64,000 nt of DNA from Roseovarius nanhaiticus (GCF_900156535.1 NZ_FTNV01000003.1:1-64000); one strand, 5' to 3'. Numbered from the stretch's first letter, positions 8,736 to 18,794 are shown. The notes: generated from the sequence alone by a model not told the origin. Numbers and translations: made by a program.

Positions 8736-10679
8736 TCAGCTCGCCTTCGGCTTGACCAGCATCCGGCCGCGCATCTCCATGTGGAGGGCGTGGCAGAACC
8801 ACTGGCAATAGTACCAGTAGACGCCCGGCTTGGCCGCCGTGAACGTGACCGACGCGGTCTGTTGCGGCGAGATCTCAAACGCCACGCCGTGGTTGTTCAG
8901 CGTGAAGCCGTGGCTGAGATCGTCGATATCGTCGAGGTTGGTGATGATGACTGTCACCTCGTTGCCCTCTTCGACCTCGAACTTCTCCAGCGAGAACATT
9001 GGTGCGTTGCTGGACATGTAGACGCGCACCTTGTTGCCGTCTCGGATGACGGTGTCCATGTAGTCGTCGATATCGACGCCATCGGCCTCGGCCTGCTCGC
9101 GCGTCTTGGCCCACATCGGATCGTCGCGGTTCCAGACATCGAGAGGATTGACGATATCGCGCCGCACGAGGATCGCGTCATGCGGCTCGGCGAAGGTCGG
9201 TCCGTCATGCACCACCTTCATGTCATCGGTCGAAATGTCGATGATCTGCTCGTTCTCCGGCTTGAGCGGGCCGACATTGAGGAACCGGTCCTTGGAGAAC
9301 TTGTTGAGCGAAAGCAGCCATTTGCCATCGGCTTCCTTGGTTTCGCCCATGGTGGTGGAGTTGTGCCCCGGTTGGTACTGCACGTCGACCTTGGACACGA
9401 TGGGGTCGATATCCTCTCCATTATAGAGCTTGACTGCGTCCTCGATGTTCCACTTCACCACCTGGCTGTCGAGGAAGAGCGTTGTGAACGCATAGCCCTT
9501 GCCGTCGAACGCGGTGTGAAGCGGCCCAAGGCCAAGCTCCGGCTCCGCCACGACGACCGAGCGGGGATCGGCATCCTCGTCGAAAAGCGCGTCCATCTTG
9601 CGCACGTCCAGAACGGATACGGTCGGCGACAGCTTGCCTGCGACGCAGACGTGCTTCATGTCCGGCGCCGTGTTGATGCCGTGCGGGCTGCTGGGGATCG
9701 GCACGTAACGGGTGTATTTCTTGTTCTGGCCCTTGCGCCCGTCGATCACCTTGACGCCGTTCATCTCCTGATAGTCGCCGTTCTCGATGCCCTTCTCGAT
9801 TTCTTTGAGGTTGAAGATCACGACATGGTCGCGCTCGGCCTCGGTCATCTCGGCGAGGTTCATGCCCATTTCCGAGTTGTAGGAGGTCGAGAAGGCGTAT
9901 TTGCCCTGATAGTCGCAATCGGTGTTGTCGAGGTTGCCCGACACCATCACCTGCCACGCGATCTCCATCGTGTCACCGTCAAGCGCGGTGAAGAAGTTCA
10001 CGTAGTTCGAGATGTCGTCCATGTTGGTCCCGTCATTGACCATCGGAACCTCGTCCTCGCCATTGGCAAAGACATAGCCCGTGCGCGGGAATTTTTGCGG
10101 ACGCAGTCCGTGGATCGCCTTGGCATTGGGGATCTCGACGATCTTGTCGGCCTTCATCACGTCGCAGCGGACCCGCGCGACGCGCGTGTTGGCCTTGTCA
10201 TTCATGAAGAGGTAGCGCCCGTCATAGGTGCCATCGGTGAAGGACATGTGCGGGTGGTGCAAATCGCCATTGTCATGCACGCGCTTGCCGTTGGCGGCAA
10301 GGAATTCCTTGGTCTGGGGCAGCATGCCTTCTTCGAAGATCGCGAGGCTTTCGTTGGTCTGGCCCCAGCCGGTGGCCGAGCAGCGGTTGAAGACCGGAAC
10401 GCGCATCAGCTCGCGCATGGACGGAAAGCCTAGGATGCGCAGCTCGCCCGTCTGGCCCGAGGACCAGAAGCCGTAATACTCGTCCAACTCGCCCGGCTCG
10501 AGGTTGATGCCTTGAACTGCGGCCGAAGCTTTGCCGGTCGAGGCGACCGTGGCTGCGCCAGCGGCGCCGCCCAGTAGCGCCATGCGCGCCGCGCCCGACC
10601 CGCCCAAGAGGGCTGCACCGCCCGTGGCGCCCAAAAGGCCCCGGCGGCTGATGCCGTGTTTTTTTGTGTCGTCAGACAT
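8736..10679 (-). CDS. nosZ: Nitrous-oxide reductase, clade I
   Basis: 647 aa, full length. A Tat signal ([11 protein letters not shown]) makes it a clade I enzyme. CuZ ligands are visible in the seven-bladed propeller, including DLHHPHMSF near residue 130. The C-terminal cupredoxin domain has the complete CuA site [15 protein letters not shown] about 20 residues from the end. It reduces N2O to N2 in the periplasm. The ATG overlaps the nosR stop by 8 nt (ATGTCTGA). Confidence 0.97.
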   Translation of the reverse strand: MSDDTKKHGISRRGLLGATGGAALLGGSGAARMALLGGAAGAATVASTGKASAAVQGINLEPGELDEYYGFWSSGQTGELRILGFPSMRELMRVPVFNRCSATGWGQTNESLAIFEEGMLPQTKEFLAANGKRVHDNGDLHHPHMSFTDGTYDGRYLFMNDKANTRVARVRCDVMKADKIVEIPNAKAIHGLRPQKFPRTGYVFANGEDEVPMVNDGTNMDDISNYVNFFTALDGDTMEIAWQVMVSGNLDNTDCDYQGKYAFSTSYNSEMGMNLAEMTEAERDHVVIFNLKEIEKGIENGDYQEMNGVKVIDGRKGQNKKYTRYVPIPSSPHGINTAPDMKHVCVAGKLSPTVSVLDVRKMDALFDEDADPRSVVVAEPELGLGPLHTAFDGKGYAFTTLFLDSQVVKWNIEDAVKLYNGEDIDPIVSKVDVQYQPGHNSTTMGETKEADGKWLLSLNKFSKDRFLNVGPLKPENEQIIDISTDDMKVVHDGPTFAEPHDAILVRRDIVNPLDVWNRDDPMWAKTREQAEADGVDIDDYMDTVIRDGNKVRVYMSSNAPMFSLEKFEVEEGNEVTVIITNLDDIDDLSHGFTLNNHGVAFEISPQQTASVTFTAAKPGVYWYYCQWFCHALHMEMRGRMLVKPKAS

Positions 10680-12969
10680 TGGAAGTCTCCTTCAGGTTGG
10701 GGTGGTTCTTGATCGCCCGGTCCAGCTCCGCCGAGCCGCGCGACGCGGTCTCGCGCCGTTTGAGCTTGCGGATCACGACCGGGCACTTCTCCTTGGATTG
10801 ATACAGAACCTGGCAATGCATGCAGTTGAGGCATTCATTGGGGTTGATCTCTCCAGTGGGATGGATTGCCTGCACGAAGCATTCATGCGCACAGGTCTGG
10901 CAAGGGTTGCCGCATTCCTTGTAGCGTTTCAGCCAGTCGAACATGCGCAGCCGGGCCGGGATGGCCAGGCCCGCGCCCAGCGGGCAGAGGTAGCGGCAGA
11001 AGAACCGCTCGACGAAGAGCCCGGCCACCAGCAGCGCGACGACATAGGCCACGAAGGGCCAGGCGCGCATGAAGTTGAGGATGATCGCGGTTTTGAACGG
11101 TTCGACCTCGGCATAGATCTCGGCCTGTTCGAGGGACGCCAGCGAGACGCCGAAAAGCCCGAGGAAGATCATGTATTTGATGGGCCAGAGCCGCTCATGC
11201 AGGCCCCAGGGCAGGGTCCATTGCGGAATGCCCAGCTTGCGGCCGATCTGGTTCAGCAACTCCTGCAATGCGCCGAACGGGCAGAGCCAGCCACAATAGG
11301 CCCCGCGGCCCCAGAAGATCAGCGCCGCCGCGACCGCGAACCACAGGATGAAGGTCAGCGGGTCGAGCAGGAAGGCCTGCCAGCTGAAATCGCTGGTCAG
11401 CGCGCCGAAGAGCGCCATGAGGTTGACCACCGAAAGCTGTGCGTTGGCATACCAGCCCAGATAGACCAGCGTCACGGTGAGGAAGGTCATCCGGAACCAG
11501 TAGGTGACGCGCTCGGACCGGGTCAGGAAGCCCTGAAAGAAGAAGGCGCCCGTCAGGATCGTCAGCATCGTCGCCAGCACGATGATCTCCTGCGTCTTGT
11601 CCAGCCAGAGGCGTTTCCACAGGGCGGACTGCGCGGCCAATTCGTCCTGATCGGCCATCAGTTGCGCATCATTGGACGCAGCGGGGACGGGCGCGCTGCC
11701 GGGCACTTCCTGCATGTATTGCGCGGGCAGATCGTAGCTCATCTCGAAGGTGGTAAAGACCCGTTCGATCGCGGCCACGTCGCGCTGCACAAGCAGTTGC
11801 AGGCGGAAGGGCTCGGTCGGATCGAACCCCGCGTCGGCCGGAATCTTGAAAAGGTCCGTCTCGCTGAAATTCGGCGCGCCTTCGGCCGCGACCGCGCCCA
11901 GCCGGCGGTGCATCTTGTCGCGGAACCGCACCGAGGTATCGCCTTGGATCAACACGATCCGGTCAAAGATCCCGCCGCGGACATAGCCCGATCCCTTGAA
12001 GGAATAGAGGCCGTCCCCGGCCACCATGATCGCGTGCTCGTCCTCTTCCAGCCAGTCCTGCAGGTTGGCATTCTCGGCGCTGCCCAAGAGGGCTTCGCCC
12101 ACGGCAGGAACGGACACGAGGCCCATATACATATCGATGAAATTGGTCTCGGGCGGGTCTTTCAGCGCGCGTTTGGCGGCGCGTGGGTCGTCCATCGCCT
12201 CAAAGGCCGCGTTCACTTCGCCCACGTCCAGCGACAGGCGGCGCAGCGTGCCGTCACCGGCCAGCGTTTCCCAGTCCTGCGGCGCGGTGGCCTCGGGGTT
12301 GATCTCGAATTTGGGGCCGGTGGGCGCATTGGGGGCGGTCAGTCCGCCAAGGCCCAGATCGCGCGCCACCTTGAGGCCGGCGCGCACGATCGAATCGTCG
12401 ATCACCATGATCGTCACGGTCGCGCCTGCGATGATGTCGAGCTCATGCGCAGTCCCGCCCGATTGCGCCTCCTTCACGAGGTCGAGCCCGGCATAATCCG
12501 CCGCAAGCGCCTGAATCTTGGAATCGGGGATGCCGATCAGAACGATCGGCTCGGAATGCTTGACCAGCTTGACGCCCAGAACGATGGCGTCATCGTCGAC
12601 GGCGACCATTGTGTGGATAGGCTTGCCCGAATAGCCCGTTGTGCCGACGTAATCAGACGCGATGAAGGCCCAACCGATCCGCTCGCCGCCCTGCAGCAGA
12701 GGCGCCACCGGCATGTCGTCGCGGATGGAGCCAAAGGCGTCCGCCCCCGGGGCCAGATCGCCGGGCGCCACGTCGCCGATGTATTCGGCCAGCACCGAGG
12801 CCGCCTGCGCGCGCACGCCATCGCCGGGCATCAGCGCAGCCAAAAGCAGCGCAGCGAGGCCAATGACACAGGATATCATGTGGGAAAGACGAGGGCGCTT
12901 GGCAATCGGAGCCGTCTTGGGAGGCGTTGCCGGGCCGGTGGCGCGAGGAGGGCAGATGCGGGCAGGCAT
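10672..12969 (-). CDS. nosR: NosR flavo-iron-sulfur membrane protein
   Basis: 765 aa from ATG 12969. This start is chosen because the upstream small gene stops one base before it and an earlier start would overlap that gene. Order: first membrane helix/signal, periplasmic FMN-binding domain (with GATVT, Thr as flavin attachment site), about five further helices carrying CGWLCP and CRYLCP motifs, and a cytoplasmic 2[4Fe-4S] ferredoxin domain ([12 protein letters not shown] and CLNCMHC). NosR feeds electrons to NosZ and is needed for its maturation. Confidence 0.94.
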   Translation of the reverse strand: MPARICPPRATGPATPPKTAPIAKRPRLSHMISCVIGLAALLLAALMPGDGVRAQAASVLAEYIGDVAPGDLAPGADAFGSIRDDMPVAPLLQGGERIGWAFIASDYVGTTGYSGKPIHTMVAVDDDAIVLGVKLVKHSEPIVLIGIPDSKIQALAADYAGLDLVKEAQSGGTAHELDIIAGATVTIMVIDDSIVRAGLKVARDLGLGGLTAPNAPTGPKFEINPEATAPQDWETLAGDGTLRRLSLDVGEVNAAFEAMDDPRAAKRALKDPPETNFIDMYMGLVSVPAVGEALLGSAENANLQDWLEEDEHAIMVAGDGLYSFKGSGYVRGGIFDRIVLIQGDTSVRFRDKMHRRLGAVAAEGAPNFSETDLFKIPADAGFDPTEPFRLQLLVQRDVAAIERVFTTFEMSYDLPAQYMQEVPGSAPVPAASNDAQLMADQDELAAQSALWKRLWLDKTQEIIVLATMLTILTGAFFFQGFLTRSERVTYWFRMTFLTVTLVYLGWYANAQLSVVNLMALFGALTSDFSWQAFLLDPLTFILWFAVAAALIFWGRGAYCGWLCPFGALQELLNQIGRKLGIPQWTLPWGLHERLWPIKYMIFLGLFGVSLASLEQAEIYAEVEPFKTAIILNFMRAWPFVAYVVALLVAGLFVERFFCRYLCPLGAGLAIPARLRMFDWLKRYKECGNPCQTCAHECFVQAIHPTGEINPNECLNCMHCQVLYQSKEKCPVVIRKLKRRETASRGSAELDRAIKNHPNLKETSNV

Positions 12970-12970
12970 A

Positions 12971-13342
12971 TCAGATATTTTTCTGTTCTTGAGGTGGGCC
13001 GCGTGCGTGAGCGCGATCAAGGGATGCGCCATGCGGCGGCAAAGCAGTCTCGCCCATGGGCAAGAACGCCGCGTAGGAGATGGCACGACCGGGAGCAGCG
13101 GGCTGCGCCGGCGCATGGGCGGCCGTCAGCGCGCAAACAGGGCAGGTGTCGCAGATGGTGGCTGTCTCAAGCGGGGAGGGTGCCCCATCGGCATCGAGCA
13201 CAACCTCGACCGCAGCGCCGTTGATGCAGATCACGGCCGTCATCGCGTCTGACATGGGCATCGCCATACGCGCCATAGACCCGTTGGCCATGGCGAGTAA
13301 GACTGTGATCAGCAAGATCAGACGGGCGAATCCAATGAGCAT
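12971..13342 (-). CDS. Small Cys-rich exported protein preceding nosR (DUF2946-like)
   Basis: 123 aa from ATG 13342; a GTG at 13357 is an alternative. A signal-anchor helix is followed by Met/His residues, an ICINGA segment and TICDTCPVCA, the Cys pattern seen in DUF2946-type proteins often found near copper genes. The stop (TGA 12971-12973) is separated from the nosR ATG by one base, so the two are translationally coupled. A role in periplasmic copper or redox handling for NosZ is inference. Confidence 0.65.
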   Translation of the reverse strand: MLIGFARLILLITVLLAMANGSMARMAMPMSDAMTAVICINGAAVEVVLDADGAPSPLETATICDTCPVCALTAAHAPAQPAAPGRAISYAAFLPMGETALPPHGASLDRAHARGPPQEQKNI

Positions 13343-13375
13343 GGCATCTGATGCCACATCATCTCAGTCGGATGT

Positions 13376-13389
13376 TTGATCTAAAACAA
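13376..13389 (-). promoter_or_regulatory. FNR/Nnr-like box upstream of the nos operon
   Basis: TTGTT-TTAG-ATCAA on the minus strand, one mismatch from TTGAT-N4-ATCAA. The centre is about 40 bp upstream of ATG 13342. Regulators of the FNR/DNR/NnrR class control nos operons, so this is the natural activator site. A -41.5 geometry would put the transcript start almost on the start codon of the small upstream gene. Confidence 0.5.
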
Positions 13390-13631
13390 ACTCTGAATCA
13401 GGATATGCGCGTTTGGCGCCAAGTATATCGGATGGCAACCCCGCGCCTTGGATGCCGACTAGCCAAACATCAGCTGATATCCCCTGCGGAGGAAGGACAT
13501 CTTGGCAGAAGGTTATCGGTCAGACCGTCGGCCAAGTCATCTTGGTGGGCGGATATGATCCCTCAACAAAGCGGATGATTTCCAGCTTTGCGGTTGTAGA
13601 ACATCTCATATCCGGAATTCCCCGGTCCCTG

Positions 13632-13946
13632 TCATGCCAGTTTGAGCAGACAGTTTTCTAGTGTGAGATCGGCCACGCGTTCTTTCAAATCCGAGGTGTC
13701 CGGGCGCAGATCTGTGACATCTGGCGACGTTACCCAACGGGCCGCGTCGCCGGCCAATCGGCGGTTGCCAGCATCGAGGAACTCATTTGGCCCTCTATAA
13801 TACAGGCTTTCGGCGATGCCCTCACGGCGGCAGAGCACCGAAACCCTCTGCTCGCGTGACAGGCCCGCCAAAAGACCGAAAATCTTCGCCTTTGCCGAAC
13901 AGACCTCTCGGGTCTTGTGGCGGATGTCCTTTCCCCGCTTGTCCAC
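13632..13946 (-). pseudogene. IS3-family transposase OrfA remnant
   Basis: 104-codon frame with a clear OrfA signature: IFGLLAGLSREQRVSVLCRR, EGIAESLYYRGPNEFLDAGN, RRLAGDAARWVTSPDVTDLR and the coiled-coil end KERVADLTLENCLLK. It stops where OrfB should begin and no orfB follows, so it is a fragment. It sits between the nos operon and the second cbb3 operon. The interval 13390-13631 has no gene. Confidence 0.75.
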
Positions 13947-13993
13947 GGCGCCCTTCGCCGGTCCGAGCTTCTGTTAATATTCAGGTACGGTTC

Positions 13994-14224
13994 TTAGGCA
14001 TCTTTCCAATAGTCGTTTGCCGCAGCAACAGTTGCGAAATGAGTCGCCACGACCTGGCTCGACGCGATCAGGGCGGTGGAATCTTCTGCATATTCGGGCC
14101 GCAGCCTGTCGCGGATCGCGGCGTCCGGCTGAGTCATCTTGACTGCAACGCGCGCCATCTTCACCGCCAGATCATAGCCTTCTTCGGGCGTTGCCGTTTT
14201 CAGGGTTGGTAGCCATTTTGTCAT
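13994..14224 (-). CDS. Uncharacterised 76-aa protein at the end of the cbb3-2 operon
   Basis: Start ATG 14224 (MTKWLPTLKTATPEEGYDLA) has AAGGAG six bases upstream; an ATG at 14230 abuts the SD and is less likely. The protein is soluble, mostly helical, without cysteine or membrane segments. It overlaps the 3' end of ccoS by 53 nt, so it belongs to the same transcript. I do not recognise a family. Confidence 0.6.
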   Translation of the reverse strand: MTKWLPTLKTATPEEGYDLAVKMARVAVKMTQPDAAIRDRLRPEYAEDSTALIASSQVVATHFATVAAANDYWKDA

Positions 14225-14384
14225 CTTCATCTCCTTTTATTTCAAGTGGGGGATCGGGTATCAGGACGCGTTCAGCATTGCCCATGGGATCGTCGAATTG
14301 GTCGTGTCGCAGCGCCCATGCGAATGCGGCAAGGCCGATCAGGCCCATGGTGATCGACATCGGGATGAGTACGAGCCAGCTCAT
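14172..14384 (-). CDS. ccoS: CcoS-type cbb3 oxidase maturation protein (second copy)
   Basis: 70 aa. One N-terminal membrane helix (MSWLVLIPMSITMGLIGLAA), then the CcoS hallmark WALRHDQFDDPMGNAERVL. CcoS is needed for metal-cofactor insertion into CcoN. It overlaps the DUF2189 gene by four bases. This operon has its own CcoS but no CcoG, CcoH or CcoI; those are supplied by the other locus at 54466-58777. Confidence 0.85.
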   Translation of the reverse strand: MSWLVLIPMSITMGLIGLAAFAWALRHDQFDDPMGNAERVLIPDPPLEIKGDEDDKMATNPENGNARRRL

Positions 14385-15178
14385 TTATCGAGCCGCCGGA
14401 TCGCCTTGTAGGCGTGCCATGTGCCATGACCCAGAACCGGGAACACCACCGCCAGCCCCAGAAGGCCGGTCAATGCGCTCAGCGCTAGACCGCCCGCGAC
14501 GATGGCGGCCCATGTCAGCGCGGGCTTCAGGTTGTGCGTCGTCATGGCGAAGCTGAGGCCGAGGGCGGTCAATGCGTCGCGCCGCTCGGCCATGATCATG
14601 GGGATCGAGAAAAGGCTCAGCGCGAAGGCGAAGGCGGCAAAAAGCCCCCCGATCGCGGTCCCGACCCCGATCAGCATCCAGCCCCTGGTTGTGGTCAGGA
14701 CGTTGACAAACGCATCTTCGGCCCCCGGAAAAGGCGTAAGGCCGAAGAAAAGCGCATAAAGAAGATCGGCAATCCGGATCCAGAACAGCACGAGCAGGCC
14801 CAGCATCAGCCCGGCAAAGGCCAACTGCCCCAGCGGCGCGCCCTTGATCACAAGCATGCGCATCAGGCCGATGCGTGCGCCTTCCTCGCGGGCGCGGCTC
14901 TTCTCATAGAGGCCGATGGCAAAAAATGGCCCGACGATCAAAAACCCCGAAACCATCGGAAGCGCGAGATAGAGAAGTCCCGCCGACGCAAGCGCCCAGA
15001 GGACCGCGTAAGAAAAAATCACCACGCAGATGCCATAGATCAGACTTTGTGCAAGGCCCGCGCGAAAATCGCTCCAGCCGGCGCTTAGCCAAGCGAAGGC
15101 TGCGGTCGCGGGCAAGGACCGGGCAAGGGGCGAGTCCGGCCTGTCAGGGGCGCGCAGTGTCGGGAGAGGTTCGAGCAT
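14381..15178 (-). CDS. DUF2189 integral membrane protein
   Basis: 265 aa with about six hydrophobic helices. The DUF2189 features GWSDFRAG, GPFFAIGLYEKSR and a C-terminal FPVLGHGTWHAYKAI are clear. Function is unknown for the family. SD GAAAGG lies 7 nt before the ATG, and the gene starts 10 nt after the 52-aa gene ends. Its place between ccoP and ccoS argues for a role with the terminal oxidase, which is inference. Confidence 0.8.
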   Translation of the reverse strand: MLEPLPTLRAPDRPDSPLARSLPATAAFAWLSAGWSDFRAGLAQSLIYGICVVIFSYAVLWALASAGLLYLALPMVSGFLIVGPFFAIGLYEKSRAREEGARIGLMRMLVIKGAPLGQLAFAGLMLGLLVLFWIRIADLLYALFFGLTPFPGAEDAFVNVLTTTRGWMLIGVGTAIGGLFAAFAFALSLFSIPMIMAERRDALTALGLSFAMTTHNLKPALTWAAIVAGGLALSALTGLLGLAVVFPVLGHGTWHAYKAIRRLDK

Positions 15179-15188
15179 CTCAGACCTT

Positions 15189-15347
15189 TCAGCAGGCGGG
15201 TTTGGCGGCGGCGGCGCGCTCGGACAATGTGCAGTCGGGCTGCGAATTCAGCGCGACGGTGATCAGATGCGCGTTTGCCGCGATGAAGAGGCCGATCGCC
15301 AGAAACGCGCCGGTGATGGCCAATCTGCGCTGCACGGCTGCGGTCAT
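15189..15347 (-). CDS. 52-aa single-span membrane protein after ccoP2
   Basis: ATG 15347 overlaps the ccoP stop in ATGA. It has a basic N-terminus (MTAAVQRRLA), one hydrophobic helix (ITGAFLAIGLFIAANAHLI), then a short tail with two cysteines (PDC and the terminal PAC). Topology suggests the tail is periplasmic. Coupling to ccoP suggests an accessory subunit or assembly factor of this oxidase; no family is recognised. Confidence 0.65.
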   Translation of the reverse strand: MTAAVQRRLAITGAFLAIGLFIAANAHLITVALNSQPDCTLSERAAAAKPAC

Positions 15348-16264
15348 TCCTGCGCCTCCGAAATGTCATCGGAAAGGGTCGAGACATAAAGCGCGAGCAG
15401 ATTGATCTCGGCATCGGACAGACGGTCCGACCAAGCCGGCATGACCCCCTGCCGCCCGCTGCGCAGCGTGTTCAGAACGCTGGCGCGACCCTGCCCGTAA
15501 ATGACCGCCTCGTCGGTCAGGGACGGCGCACCGATCATCAGCCCGCCTTCCCCATTCTCGCCGTGGCAGGAGCTGCAATTATCCGCAAAAAGCTCGGCAC
15601 CTGTGCTGTCGGGGTCCGCGCCCTCGCCGGGAAGCGCGGCGACGTAATCGGCCAGTGCGCCAAGCTCGCCCCGCTCCATCCAGTCAAAGGACGGCATCTG
15701 TGCGAACCGCGCATCAGCGCCAGCGCCGTTGATGCCGACATGCAAGATTTCCGCGATCGTCGCCGGATCGCCACCCCAGAGCCAATGCCCATCGTTCAAA
15801 ACCGGAAATCCGGGGCCGCCGCCGCCCTCCGCGCCGTGGCAGGCCGCGCAATTATCCTGATAGAGCCGATTGGCTGCGGCCATCGCGGGCAGCATCAAGG
15901 TATCGTCGGACTTGAGCGCCGCGAAATCGCCCCCCTCGAAACGGGCCAGCCAGTCTGCGCGCTCGGCGCTGATGGCGCGGTACCGCTCGACCGCCATGTC
16001 GCCCTGATCCAGCCCCAGAAGGCCGCGGGTGTAATCCTGCCCCAAAGGCCAGGCCGGCAGCAGGATCCACGCTATGACGGAATAGACAAAGCTGAGGGCA
16101 AGCGCCCAGATCGCGATCTTGGGAAAGGGTGTGTTCAGCTCGCGGATGCCGTTCCAGTCATGCCCGGTCGTGTCGTATCCGGTGACGGGATCGACCTCGC
16201 GATGCCCGGTATGCGGATCAACCTCATTGCTGCCTTCGGCATTTCGGCGTGGATCATCGCTCAT
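15344..16264 (-). CDS. ccoP: Cbb3 oxidase dihaem cytochrome c subunit CcoP (second copy)
   Basis: 306 aa. Conserved CcoP N-terminus (GHDWNGIRELNTPFP), one membrane helix, then two c-haem sites CAACHG (near 140) and CSSCHG (near 232), with Met ligands in FAQMPSF and GVMPAW. It passes electrons to CcoO/CcoN from the periplasmic side. It overlaps ccoQ by four bases. Confidence 0.95.
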   Translation of the reverse strand: MSDDPRRNAEGSNEVDPHTGHREVDPVTGYDTTGHDWNGIRELNTPFPKIAIWALALSFVYSVIAWILLPAWPLGQDYTRGLLGLDQGDMAVERYRAISAERADWLARFEGGDFAALKSDDTLMLPAMAAANRLYQDNCAACHGAEGGGGPGFPVLNDGHWLWGGDPATIAEILHVGINGAGADARFAQMPSFDWMERGELGALADYVAALPGEGADPDSTGAELFADNCSSCHGENGEGGLMIGAPSLTDEAVIYGQGRASVLNTLRSGRQGVMPAWSDRLSDAEINLLALYVSTLSDDISEAQE

Positions 16265-16428
16265 CCCGCGTCCTCCCCGGCTTGATCGGGCAGGATGGAG
16301 CGGGCCGCCCTTTCATGGTCCGCGCGGCGCTTGGGATTGTAGGTGCGGATCAGCACGATGATGAAAAAGCCCATCATCCAGATCGGGCCGAAAGTCTTGG
16401 CGATCAGAACGAGCGTGTCGTGACTCAT
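16261..16428 (-). CDS. ccoQ: CcoQ small subunit (second copy)
   Basis: 55 aa (MSHDTLVLIAKTFGPIWMMG, then FFIIVLIRTYNPKRRADHE). One membrane helix followed by the R.YNPKR pattern of CcoQ. It overlaps ccoO upstream and ccoP downstream by four bases each. CcoQ stabilises the cbb3 complex. Confidence 0.85.
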   Translation of the reverse strand: MSHDTLVLIAKTFGPIWMMGFFIIVLIRTYNPKRRADHERAARSILPDQAGEDAG

Positions 16429-17153
16429 TGCGTCTCTCCTGCCAGCAGCTCATAGGGCGCATCGGTCAGGGTGCCCAGCGATTGCAGATAGGCCACGACC
16501 GCATCCATTTCGGTCAGGCGGCCCGGATCACCGTCGAAGGCGCGCACGGCGACATCCGCGCCATAGCGCTCTCGCACGGCGTCGCCTGCCTCCGTGTCCG
16601 GCTGGCTTTGCCCCTTGGCATCGTCAAGGGCGGCATCCACCATGTCCGCAGTATAGGGCACGCCCAGTGTGGCAAGTGTGGCCAGTTGATCGCCGATCAG
16701 GTCGGTGTCCAGATCCCGGCTCAGCCACGGATAGGCGGGCATGATCGAGGCGGGCACGACGCTGCGCGGGTCGATCAGATGCGCGCTGTGCCAGGCATCG
16801 GAATATTTCTCGCCCAAGCGGGCCAGATCGGGGCCGGTCCGTTTGGAGCCCCACAGCATGGGGTGATCATAGGCACTCTCGGCGGCCAACGAGTAGGGTC
16901 CATAGCGGTCCAGCTCGTCCGCGAGGCTACGTACCATCTGGCTGTGACAGGCGTAGCATCCCTCGCGGATATAGATTTCGCGTCCGGCCAATTCCAGCGG
17001 GGTATGCGGGCGCATGTCGTCCGGTATCTCAACCGTCTCGTCAATGGTGAACAACGGCGCGATCTCGACGATCCCGCCGATCGATGCGGCGACGATGATG
17101 CCGGCCACCAGGCCCATCGACATCTTCTCGAGGTTGTAATGAAGTCTGAGCAT
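16425..17153 (-). CDS. ccoO: Cbb3 oxidase monohaem cytochrome c subunit CcoO (second copy)
   Basis: 242 aa. Membrane anchor (VEIAPLF at its end), REGCYACHSQM haem-binding site near residue 70, [12 protein letters not shown], and Met ligand in SIMPAYPWL. The start lies 3 nt after the ccoN stop. It lacks the roughly 45-residue N-terminal tail of the paralogue at 52224. Confidence 0.95.
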   Translation of the reverse strand: MLRLHYNLEKMSMGLVAGIIVAASIGGIVEIAPLFTIDETVEIPDDMRPHTPLELAGREIYIREGCYACHSQMVRSLADELDRYGPYSLAAESAYDHPMLWGSKRTGPDLARLGEKYSDAWHSAHLIDPRSVVPASIMPAYPWLSRDLDTDLIGDQLATLATLGVPYTADMVDAALDDAKGQSQPDTEAGDAVRERYGADVAVRAFDGDPGRLTEMDAVVAYLQSLGTLTDAPYELLAGETQ

Positions 17154-17156
17154 AAC

Positions 17157-18794
17157 CTACTCCGCCGGCTGCGGTTTGAGGGGCACGTCGCGCGGCTCGG
17201 CCATGTAAGGCGCGCTGCGGAAGGTGGCGAGGCAGTTGAGCGCGCAGATAATGGCCCCTGTCAGGAACATGCCGCCCCCGATGGTGCGGATCAGGTAGTA
17301 GGGCGCCATCGCCTCGACCGATTGGACAAAACTGTAGGACAGCGCGCCGTTCTCGTCATAGGCACGCCACATCAGCCCTTGCGTGATGCCCGCGTTCCAC
17401 ATCGCCACGACGTAGACCAGCGTGCCCCCGACAGCGAGCCAGAAGTGCCACTCGATCGCGCGGGGCCATGCCATCGCCTCGCGCCCCGAAAGCTGCGGAA
17501 CCATCGTGTAGATCGCGCCGAAAATGATCATCGCCACCCAGCCGAGCGTTCCGGAATGGACGTGCCCGACCGTCCAGTCGGTATAATGGCTCAGCGAGTT
17601 GACAGGCCGGATCGCCAGAAACGACCCCTCGAAGGTCGAAAGGCCATAGAACACTGCGGCGACGAACATGAAGCGCAGCGTCGCGTCGTCGCGCACCTTG
17701 TGCCAGGCGCCGTTCAGTGTCGCGATGGCGTTGCCCGCCGACGCCCAAGACGGCACCAGCAGCATCACCGAGAACGTCATGCCAAGGGTCTGCACCCAAT
17801 AGGGCAGGGCAGTGTAATGCAAATGGTGCGAGCCGACCCAGATGTAGAAAAAGACAATGCCCCAAAAGCTGAGGATCGACAGCCGGTAGGACCAGATCGG
17901 ACGCCCCGACCGCACCGGCAGGTAGTAATAGAGCATCCCCAGAAAGCCCGAGGTCAGGAAGAACGCGACCGCGTTATGCCCGTACCACCACTGGATCATC
18001 GCATCCTGCACACCCGCCCATATCGTGAAGCTGTCGGCGGTATTCCAGCGCACCGGAAGGGCGAGATTGTTGACGATATGCAGCATCGCGACAATCAGGA
18101 TGAAGGCCATGTAATACCAGTTTGCCACATAGATATGTGGCTCGTGTCGCCGTGCGAGGGTGCGGATATAGACGGTGAAATAGACGACCCACACGATCAC
18201 AAGCCATATGTCGGCATACCATTCCGCCTCGGCGTACTCCTTGGATTGCGTGCTGCCCATCAGATAGCCGCTGACCGCCCAGAGGCAGAAAAGGTTAAAC
18301 CCGATCAGCACGAACCATGGGCTGATTGCATCGGCCAGCCGCGTCCGCGCGGTGCGTTGCAACACGTAGAACGAGGTCGCAATCAGGGCGTTGCCGCCAA
18401 ACCCAAAGATGATGCCGGTGGTGTGCACGGGGCGCAGCCGTCCGAAGCTGGTCCAGGGAAGGGCAGTCGTGCCTTCAGGCCAGTAAAGAAGCGCGGACAC
18501 CCAGACGCCGACACCCATCGCGACGATGGCCCAGACCAATGTCATCACGATACCAAAACGGGTGGGGCCGTCGAAATAACGGTCATGGCGCTCGGGTCCG
18601 GGCGCGTCGTCATAAAGCGCGCCGCCTGTTCGGAAAACCAGGAACAGTCCGAGTGCCAGCGCCATGGCGCCATGAACGGCCATCACGCCTTTGCCAGCCG
18701 CAGCTGCCATGGCAAATCCGATGATTGCCAATGCGATGGACAACGCAAAAGCGATCCGGCGTTCAAAGCTGCTGAGCGTTCCGGCAGATGTCAT
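17157..18794 (-). CDS. ccoN: Cbb3 oxidase catalytic subunit CcoN (second copy)
   Basis: 545 aa, a haem-copper oxidase subunit I of the C family. Low-spin haem ligand in GRLRPVHTTGIIFGFGGN, active site [11 protein letters not shown], the YIWVGSHHLHYT helix with the CuB histidines and nearby Tyr, and DWTVGHVHSGTLGW for the haem ligands near the end. It reduces O2 with high affinity and pumps protons. Its ATG overlaps the stop of the Rrf2 regulator gene (ATGA), an unusual direct coupling of regulator and oxidase. Confidence 0.95.
   Translation of the reverse strand: MTSAGTLSSFERRIAFALSIALAIIGFAMAAAAGKGVMAVHGAMALALGLFLVFRTGGALYDDAPGPERHDRYFDGPTRFGIVMTLVWAIVAMGVGVWVSALLYWPEGTTALPWTSFGRLRPVHTTGIIFGFGGNALIATSFYVLQRTARTRLADAISPWFVLIGFNLFCLWAVSGYLMGSTQSKEYAEAEWYADIWLVIVWVVYFTVYIRTLARRHEPHIYVANWYYMAFILIVAMLHIVNNLALPVRWNTADSFTIWAGVQDAMIQWWYGHNAVAFFLTSGFLGMLYYYLPVRSGRPIWSYRLSILSFWGIVFFYIWVGSHHLHYTALPYWVQTLGMTFSVMLLVPSWASAGNAIATLNGAWHKVRDDATLRFMFVAAVFYGLSTFEGSFLAIRPVNSLSHYTDWTVGHVHSGTLGWVAMIIFGAIYTMVPQLSGREAMAWPRAIEWHFWLAVGGTLVYVVAMWNAGITQGLMWRAYDENGALSYSFVQSVEAMAPYYLIRTIGGGMFLTGAIICALNCLATFRSAPYMAEPRDVPLKPQPAE

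Noticed and set aside
7644..10433. 929-codon plus-strand open frame
   Set aside because: It runs exactly antisense to nosD and nosZ; the codon bias of GC-rich genes leaves long antisense frames. The translation is His/Val/Arg-rich without domain signatures.
10531..13224. 897-codon plus-strand open frame
   Set aside because: Antisense to nosR and the start of nosZ; no recognisable protein.
17157..18794. CcoN2 as a nitric-oxide reductase subunit (NorB-like)
   Set aside because: It has the cbb3-type YIWVGSHHLHYT motif and is followed by ccoO, ccoQ and ccoP; the NorB glutamates are not evident.
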